A stretch of DNA of 64,000 nt from Pyrinomonadaceae bacterium (GTDB taxonomy: Bacteria > Acidobacteriota > Blastocatellia > Pyrinomonadales > Pyrinomonadaceae): the NCBI GenBank assembly GCA_021463165.1, contig JAJTWY010000001.1:186001-250000 (forward strand), given 5' to 3'. The translations under genes were made by a program, and so were the position numbers. Positions within the stretch are counted from its first letter, which is position 1. Each line of letters opens with the position of its first letter. The notes beneath the pieces were generated by a model. The model was not told the origin of the DNA and did no database searches. It saw only the letters and a list, made by a program, of their open reading frames with translations. Shown in pieces: positions 59,153 to 64,000 of the stretch.

Positions 59153-60008
59153 ACAGACACTTGGCCGGGGGCTGAGCGCCCTGCTTGGGGACGAAAGATC
59201 AGTTGGGGGTGAATCTGCTTCGCTTGAGATCGATATCGACCTGATAGATCCTAACCCGGAACAGCCTCGGACGCGATTTACCGAGGCAAATCTTAACGAA
59301 TTAGCTCAGTCAATAAGGGCAAACGGAGTCGTTCAACCGATCGTTGTGCGGCAAGTCGGCAACAGATACCAGATCGTCGCGGGTGAGCGGCGTTGGCGGG
59401 CATCACAACGTGCCGAAATGCGTCGAATTCCGGCAGTCGTTAAGGACGTCTCCGACGAGAAGCTGCTGGAGCTTGCCTTGATCGAGAATATCCAACGACA
59501 AGAGCTGAATCCTATAGAGGAGGCAAAGGCATATAAGAAGCTGATCGATAAGATACGATTAACGCAGGAGGCGGTTGCTGAACAGGTAGGAAAGGATCGA
59601 ACAGTGATCACAACCTCGCTGCGATTGCTTAAGTTGCCGGGCGAGATCCAGCGAGCGATCGAGGAAGGGAAACTTTCAGCGGGGCACGGCCGGGCGCTGT
59701 TAATGACGGACGACACAATTCGGCAACGGGAGTTAGCAAATTTGATAATCGACAATGGATGGTCGGTTCGCGAAACCGAAAAGGCTGTAAAACGAACCCG
59801 TTCAAACGCTCCGGATCCCAGCTCAAAGGTTGGAGCGGAACGAAAACAGGACCCAAACATTAAGGCCGCAGAAACAAAGCTGATGCGTGCCCTCAATACA
59901 AATGTCAAGATCATTCCCGGCAAGAACGGCAACGTAGGAAAGATCGAGATCGAGTACTATAGCACTGACGATCTCGACCGAATATACCAGGCTATCTTAA
60001 AGAAATAA
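59145..60008 (+). CDS. parB: Chromosome partitioning protein ParB (Spo0J)
   Basis: This 287-residue CTPase clamp has the ParB/Srx domain with [20 protein letters not shown] (the CTP-binding/box II region GERRWRA), the helix-turn-helix ([21 protein letters not shown]) that reads parS, and a C-terminal dimerisation domain ending in [17 protein letters not shown]. It loads at parS and slides on DNA. Overlaps parA by eight bases; selD starts 14 bp downstream. Confidence 0.96.
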   Translation: MARQTLGRGLSALLGDERSVGGESASLEIDIDLIDPNPEQPRTRFTEANLNELAQSIRANGVVQPIVVRQVGNRYQIVAGERRWRASQRAEMRRIPAVVKDVSDEKLLELALIENIQRQELNPIEEAKAYKKLIDKIRLTQEAVAEQVGKDRTVITTSLRLLKLPGEIQRAIEEGKLSAGHGRALLMTDDTIRQRELANLIIDNGWSVRETEKAVKRTRSNAPDPSSKVGAERKQDPNIKAAETKLMRALNTNVKIIPGKNGNVGKIEIEYYSTDDLDRIYQAILKK

Positions 60009-60022
60009 AAGGAGTTATGTTG

Positions 60023-61042
60023 ATGGAGAAACGACTGACGGAAATGGTCGACTGCGCCGGTTGAGTGGCAAAACTCGCCCCTGGCGACCTTGCTCAAGTC
60101 TTGAGCAGGCTTCCGGCACAATCCAGCGAGAACGTGATCGTCGGGTTTGACACAGCTGACGATGCAGGGGTTTTTCGTCTTTCAGACACGGTTGCATTAG
60201 TGCAAACACTCGATTTTTTTACGCCAGTGGCCGACGACCCCGAAATGTACGGTCGAATAGCGGCGATCAATTCCCTGAACGACGTTTACGCGATGGGCGG
60301 AACTCCGATGTCCGCATTGTCGATCGTTTGTTATCCGCAAAAAGGTGATTTCGATGTTCTCGGTGAAATATTGAAAGGTGGGCAGGCAGCGATGGCCGAG
60401 GCCGGTGTCGTGGTAATCGGCGGTCACTCGGTCGACGATAAGGAGATGAAGTTTGGCTACGCTGTTACGGGAACGATACATCCTGACCGGGTTATCCGAA
60501 ACTCCGGGGCAAAACCCGGCGATGTCTTGGTATTGACGAAGCCGATAGGAACCGGTGCGATCAATACGGCCGTCAAACGAGGCGTTGCGAGTCGAGAAAC
60601 CGAAGCTGCGGCCATCCGAACGATGACGACATCGGTGGCTGCAGCGGCCAAGGTTATGACTCGGCTTGGTGCGAATGCCTGCACAGATATTACGGGGTTC
60701 GGTCTCATCGGTCACGCTTTTGAGATGGCAAAGGGCAGCAGCGTGACGCTAAATATTGATTCTCAAAGGGTTCCCTTGTTGCCAGAAGTGCTTGAGTTGA
60801 TATCGCAAGGGATGCTGACTCGAGGGGACCGCAATAATCGTGCATATGTCGGTGAAACAGTTAGAATAGCGAAAGATGTCTCCGGATCGATGCAGAGCGC
60901 CCTGTTCGACCCGCAAACCGCTGGCGGATTGCTGATCAGCATGACACGGGATAATGCCGAACGGTTCGTCGAGGAGGTCGAGGGTTCGGCAATAATCGGT
61001 GATGTAACAGTTGGTGGTAAATATTGCATCGAGGTAAGTTAG
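60023..61042 (+). CDS. selD: Selenide, water dikinase with in-frame UGA (selenocysteine)
   Basis: This 339-residue SelD makes selenophosphate from selenide and ATP. From ATG 60023 (GGAG 8 bases upstream) the frame reads MEKRLTEMVDCAG, then TGA at 60062-60064, then VAKLAPGDLAQVL. The TGA falls exactly at the catalytic Cys/Sec position of the family (GC/U-x-AKL), so codon 14 encodes Sec. Further conserved features are DDAGVFRLSD, AINSLNDVYAMGGTP, VVIGGHSVDDKEMKFGYAV and the C-terminal LFDPQTAGGLL. A SECIS-like hairpin follows the UGA. An automated start at GTG 60065, just after the UGA, would lose the active site. It ends one base before tatA. Such autoregulated SelDs need their own product to be made. 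Confidence 0.94.
60089..60109 (+). promoter_or_regulatory. Bacterial SECIS-like hairpin in selD
   Basis: TGCTCAA (60091-60097) pairs perfectly with TTGAGCA (60101-60107) around GTC, and a T-G wobble and a C-G pair extend the stem. If the top A-U pairs open, the loop is AAGUCUU with the GU pair of the E. coli fdhF SECIS loop (GGUCU). The G lies 33 bases after the UGA, within the usual bacterial SECIS distance. SelB would bind here to insert Sec at codon 14. Confidence 0.75.
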
Positions 61043-61043
61043 A

Positions 61044-61454
61044 GTGCTTTTGTTTATCTTCGAATCGATAGGAACGTCGGAGCTGATCCTGGTCGGGATA
61101 GTCGCGTTGATCTTCCTTGGTCCGCGTAAGCTGCCGGAGCTTGCCCGAAAAGCGGGCAAGATAATGGCGGAGTTCCGGGGTACAGCGAATGAGTTCAAGC
61201 AGACATGGGAGCGCGAAGCGAATTTCGAGGAGGAGGCTAAGGCTCTGAGTCTAGACACTTTAGACGAGGAGGTAGTTTCGCGAGGCTCGGGCGTGGATGC
61301 GGCAACGGAAAAAACCAGCTTTCCCGAAGTCCCCGCGATCAGGTCGTTGGACGCAGAAGAAGCGAAGCAACTGATCCAGACAGACGAGAATGTCGAAGCA
61401 GCCCCGGAAGCAGTTGCAACGGTGGACGCAAACGATAAGAAGAATTGGCTTTAG
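61044..61454 (+). CDS. tatA: Sec-independent translocase subunit TatA/TatB
   Basis: This 136-residue protein has a short N-terminal helix (IGTSELILVGIVALIFLGPR) and the family's GPRKLPELARKAGKIMAEFR amphipathic helix. The C-terminal tail (about 60 acidic residues) is longer than usual for TatA and more TatB-like. It starts at GTG 61044, one base after the selD stop. With tatC next it forms a twin-arginine export unit. TatA and TatB cannot be told apart with certainty. Confidence 0.9.
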   Translation: MLLFIFESIGTSELILVGIVALIFLGPRKLPELARKAGKIMAEFRGTANEFKQTWEREANFEEEAKALSLDTLDEEVVSRGSGVDAATEKTSFPEVPAIRSLDAEEAKQLIQTDENVEAAPEAVATVDANDKKNWL

Positions 61455-61459
61455 CGTAG

Positions 61460-62533
61460 ATGGATCCGATCGAATCAACTCACGAGATCGAACCCTCCGG
61501 CCAGATGTCGTTCATGGAGCATCTGGACGAACTGCGCAGCCGTCTGGTGAAGTCGGTTATCATTTTGTTCGTCTCATTTCTGGTCTGTTTCTATTTTTCA
61601 AACGATATTTACAACTTCCTGTCGATCCCGATCCGAAAAGCCCTCTCCGGGGCTGAACGAAAACAGCTTCCTGTCTCCGGCAAAACAGGACAAGAGAAGA
61701 TTCTACCGATCAGCGAGGTCAAGGAAGGTGAACGCGGCCGATACGTCTTCGATGTCGATACCGCCGTAGGTGGAACGGTCTTGCCGCGTGGGACCACTGT
61801 CGAGGCGGAGGTAGGTCGCGATGCAGAGGGCAATATCGGGGTCTTCACGACTCAGCCGATATTGACGAACAACGCGATTGTTCCATCCGGTTTCAGGCTT
61901 CCGATCGAGTACATAAATGACATTGCAAGAAGCCAGCAGAGTCCCGACTCTAAAATGACCGTTACCACTGCGCCCGAGCAGTTCACCCTTTTGATAACGG
62001 TTTCTCTCTATGCCGCAATTGCTCTGGCCCTCCCGCTATTGCTGTGGCAGGTTTGGGGCTTCATCTCGCCGGCGCTCTATAGACACGAGCGAAAGTATGT
62101 GACGCCATTTATCGGGCTTTCGAGTATTTCTTTCGTTGGCGGAGCGGCTTTCGCCTACTACATTCTGTTTCCACCAGCGGTAAATTTCCTATTGAATGTC
62201 GGCGAAGGTGAGTTTCAATTCCAACTGCGCGCAACCGACTATCTCGATTTTATTACGATCATAATGCTGGCCATGGGTCTGGTCTTTCAGATGCCGGCGA
62301 TTACCTACGTATTGGCTCGCATTGGGATCGTAACTCCCGGCCTTCTGATCCGAAGCTGGAAAATATCGTTGATCATCATCTTGATAGTTGCTGCGGTCGT
62401 ATCACCCACGGCGGACGTGGTCAACATGATGTTGTTTGCGGCGCCGATGATGGTTCTATATATTGTGTCGATCTTTATCGCCTGGCTATTCAACCGAAAA
62501 CGCCGGACCGATGCCGAGGTAACCGGGGGCTAA
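61460..62533 (+). CDS. tatC: Sec-independent protein translocase TatC with periplasmic insertion
   Basis: This 357-residue TatC has the N-terminal signature MSFMEHLDELRSRLVKSVII and six membrane segments; the signal-binding FISPALYRHERKYV follows TM2. The first periplasmic loop, normally about 25 residues, carries an extra soluble insert of about 100 residues (roughly 55-165, e.g. KALSGAERKQLPVSGK and YVFDVDTAVGGTVLPRGTTV), so the protein is about 100 residues longer than the usual 250. It follows tatA by 5 bp. The insert is in the part facing the periplasm and cargo. Confidence 0.92.
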   Translation: MDPIESTHEIEPSGQMSFMEHLDELRSRLVKSVIILFVSFLVCFYFSNDIYNFLSIPIRKALSGAERKQLPVSGKTGQEKILPISEVKEGERGRYVFDVDTAVGGTVLPRGTTVEAEVGRDAEGNIGVFTTQPILTNNAIVPSGFRLPIEYINDIARSQQSPDSKMTVTTAPEQFTLLITVSLYAAIALALPLLLWQVWGFISPALYRHERKYVTPFIGLSSISFVGGAAFAYYILFPPAVNFLLNVGEGEFQFQLRATDYLDFITIIMLAMGLVFQMPAITYVLARIGIVTPGLLIRSWKISLIIILIVAAVVSPTADVVNMMLFAAPMMVLYIVSIFIAWLFNRKRRTDAEVTGG

Positions 62534-62655
62534 AGCAACCATTTTCACGCACTTTAGCATCTTGAATAGTTGGGCTGGAGTGTCTAAAATCTTACGGATA
62601 AATGGCTAATTTGGTTGGCCGGTTCTTCGATGTCATGATCAGGAGTTTTACGTCA

Positions 62656-64000
62656 ATGTCTAAAGTTGTTCCATCTTACAGCGTGCTGTGTTTTGCAGTT
62701 TGTGCTCTACTTGGCACGGCTGTGATCGCGCAGCCGCCTGACAAGAAGGATCCGAATCAGGATCCGCTAAGCAACGCTCGCAAGGTGACGGCTGAGGTCA
62801 ACAAGGTCTACAAGAAATGGATGGACCAGGACGTTGCCTACATCATTACCGATCAAGAGAAGAAAGCATTCAAGGCCCTGACAACTGACGAGGAGCGTGA
62901 GAATTTCATTGAAAACTTCTGGCGCCGCCGCGATCCGAATCCTGATACGGAAGAGAACGAATACCGCGAGGAATACTACGAGCGAATTGCGTATGCAAAC
63001 CAGCATTTTGCGTCGGGTATCCCAGGTTGGAAGACCGATCGTGGGCGAGTTTATATAGCCCACGGAAAACCCGACTCTATCGAATCTCATCCCGCAGGCG
63101 GATCATACGACAGGCCGAGTTGGGAAGGTGGAGGCTCAACAACCACCTATCCTTTCGAAATTTGGTTCTATCGACATCTCGACGGCGTGGGTGACGGCCT
63201 CGAGATCGAGTTTGTCGATCCAACGGGAACCGGAGAATATCGATTGGCGCGCGATGCAAGCGAAAAGGACGCTCTGAAGTTCGTCCCCGGTGCGGGTTTG
63301 ACGATGATGGAGCAACTAGGCCTTGCGGACAAAGCGGATCGCATCACGGGCAACAACAATTACAATACGTCCTACCAACGCGAGCAGGACACGATGTTTC
63401 GCCGTCTTGAGATCCAGAATAATCTGATGCGGCCGCCGACGGTCAAATTCAGCGATCTTCAGGGAATAGCCGGCGGCGACACAGGTGTTATCGATAGTAA
63501 TCCCCTCGAGTTTGACCTGCGGGTAGATTTTTTCCGTCAATCGGATGACCGAGTCATAACGGCTTTCACCGTCCAGGCTAGTAATAAGGAGCTTTCCTTT
63601 GAGCAGGTGGGCGGTCTTGAGCAGGCGACGATGAACATCTTCGGCCGTATAACGGCGGTCTCGGGTAAGCGTTCAGGCATATTCGAGGATTCCGTAACGG
63701 CGACTGCGACAGCGCTCGAACTCGCTGAGGCAAGGGATCGCAAGTCCGTTTATCAAAAGGCGATCGCGTTAGCGCCGGGGACTTACAAGGTTGACGTGGT
63801 TGTCAGAGATGTGAAGTCGGGAACAAAAGGCATACAGAATCTCGGTTTCGTCGTACCACGTTATGACGATAAGAAGCTTTCGACCTCATCGCTCATCATG
63901 GCGGCCAAGTTGCGAACAACCAACGACCGCGACATCGGATCGCAGTTTGTCATTGGCAATGCAAAGGTGATCCCAAACCTTTCCGGTGTTTACAAGCAAG
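62656..64000 (+). CDS. GWxTD-domain exported protein, cut off by the window end
   Basis: The ATG at 62656 has AGGAG 10 bases upstream and begins a signal peptide (SVLCFAVCALLGTAVIAQPP). The domain GWKTDRGRVYI (GWxTD motif at residues 124-128) is in the N-terminal third, followed by YPFEIWFYRHL and later beta-rich segments. GWxTD proteins are a family largely found in Acidobacteriota and other little-cultured lineages, with unknown function. The reading frame is still open at base 64000, with 448 codons visible. Confidence 0.88.
   Translation, partial: MSKVVPSYSVLCFAVCALLGTAVIAQPPDKKDPNQDPLSNARKVTAEVNKVYKKWMDQDVAYIITDQEKKAFKALTTDEERENFIENFWRRRDPNPDTEENEYREEYYERIAYANQHFASGIPGWKTDRGRVYIAHGKPDSIESHPAGGSYDRPSWEGGGSTTTYPFEIWFYRHLDGVGDGLEIEFVDPTGTGEYRLARDASEKDALKFVPGAGLTMMEQLGLADKADRITGNNNYNTSYQREQDTMFRRLEIQNNLMRPPTVKFSDLQGIAGGDTGVIDSNPLEFDLRVDFFRQSDDRVITAFTVQASNKELSFEQVGGLEQATMNIFGRITAVSGKRSGIFEDSVTATATALELAEARDRKSVYQKAIALAPGTYKVDVVVRDVKSGTKGIQNLGFVVPRYDDKKLSTSSLIMAAKLRTTNDRDIGSQFVIGNAKVIPNLSGVYKQ

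Noticed and set aside
60065..60067. GTG as the start of selD
   Set aside because: It follows the in-frame UGA directly and would delete the catalytic segment; a ribosome-binding site and conserved codons lie upstream.

Overview
The window reads as a chromosomal, origin-proximal segment of an Acidobacteriota bacterium, probably of the Blastocatellia/Pyrinomonadaceae type. This is inferred from gene content: a GWxTD-domain protein, M28 and M1-type exported proteins, a DUF5990 protein, a short Cys-rich protein of a kind I associate with Acidobacteriota, moderately GC-rich coding sequence and many genes without a strong Shine-Dalgarno. No ribosomal RNA is present, so the placement is inference. 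I see no phage, insertion sequence or CRISPR array.

Layout. 0-11 kb: end of a lipase, an alkyltransferase-like DNA repair protein, NAD kinase, a PpiD-type periplasmic folding factor, then an amino-acid block (two APC permeases divergent from a PLP decarboxylase, and an MFS carrier). 11-16 kb: a frameshifted SRPBCC gene and a three-gene ABC system (ATPase, FtsX-like permease, AttH/CrtC-like protein). 16-25 kb: a lipoprotein, a Dabb protein, an M1-peptidase-like protein lacking all three zinc ligands, an overlapping pair with a frameshifted nucleotidyltransferase, an orphan CbbQ/NorQ ATPase, an acetyltransferase, an M28 peptidase and a methyltransferase. 25-31 kb: topA, dprA, the selenocysteine tRNA, an M20 peptidase and an S1/P1 nuclease. 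31-38.6 kb: small and membrane proteins, then purN and purM separated by an opposite-strand islet of a YefM-YoeB toxin-antitoxin pair and an Mrr-type restriction enzyme. 38.7-47.8 kb: DUF5990, DUF445, an unusual kinase-ABC ATPase fusion with its permease, gamma-glutamyltransferase, a GIN-domain protein and a nuclease-A-inhibitor-like protein.

48-62.5 kb is the replication-origin neighbourhood, with every gene on the + strand: dnaA, a 400-bp non-coding stretch rich in DnaA-box-like sites (the likely oriC), dnaN, rpmH, rnpA, yidD, yidC, jag, mnmE, mnmG, two parS-like palindromes, parA, parB, selD, tatA and tatC. The window ends inside a GWxTD-domain gene.

The points I rate highest are these. 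rpmH lies wholly inside an out-of-frame, N-terminally extended rnpA, as in Thermus. selD has an in-frame UGA at its catalytic position followed by a bacterial SECIS-like hairpin, and the window also carries tRNA-Sec, so the genome should make selenoproteins. A phosphotransferase-like domain is fused through a long Pro/Ala/Glu linker to a MacB-type ATPase. The parS-like sites differ from the textbook sequence but keep its central CACGTG. A defence islet sits between purM and purN. Two genes are broken by single-base indels that may be real or may be assembly errors.
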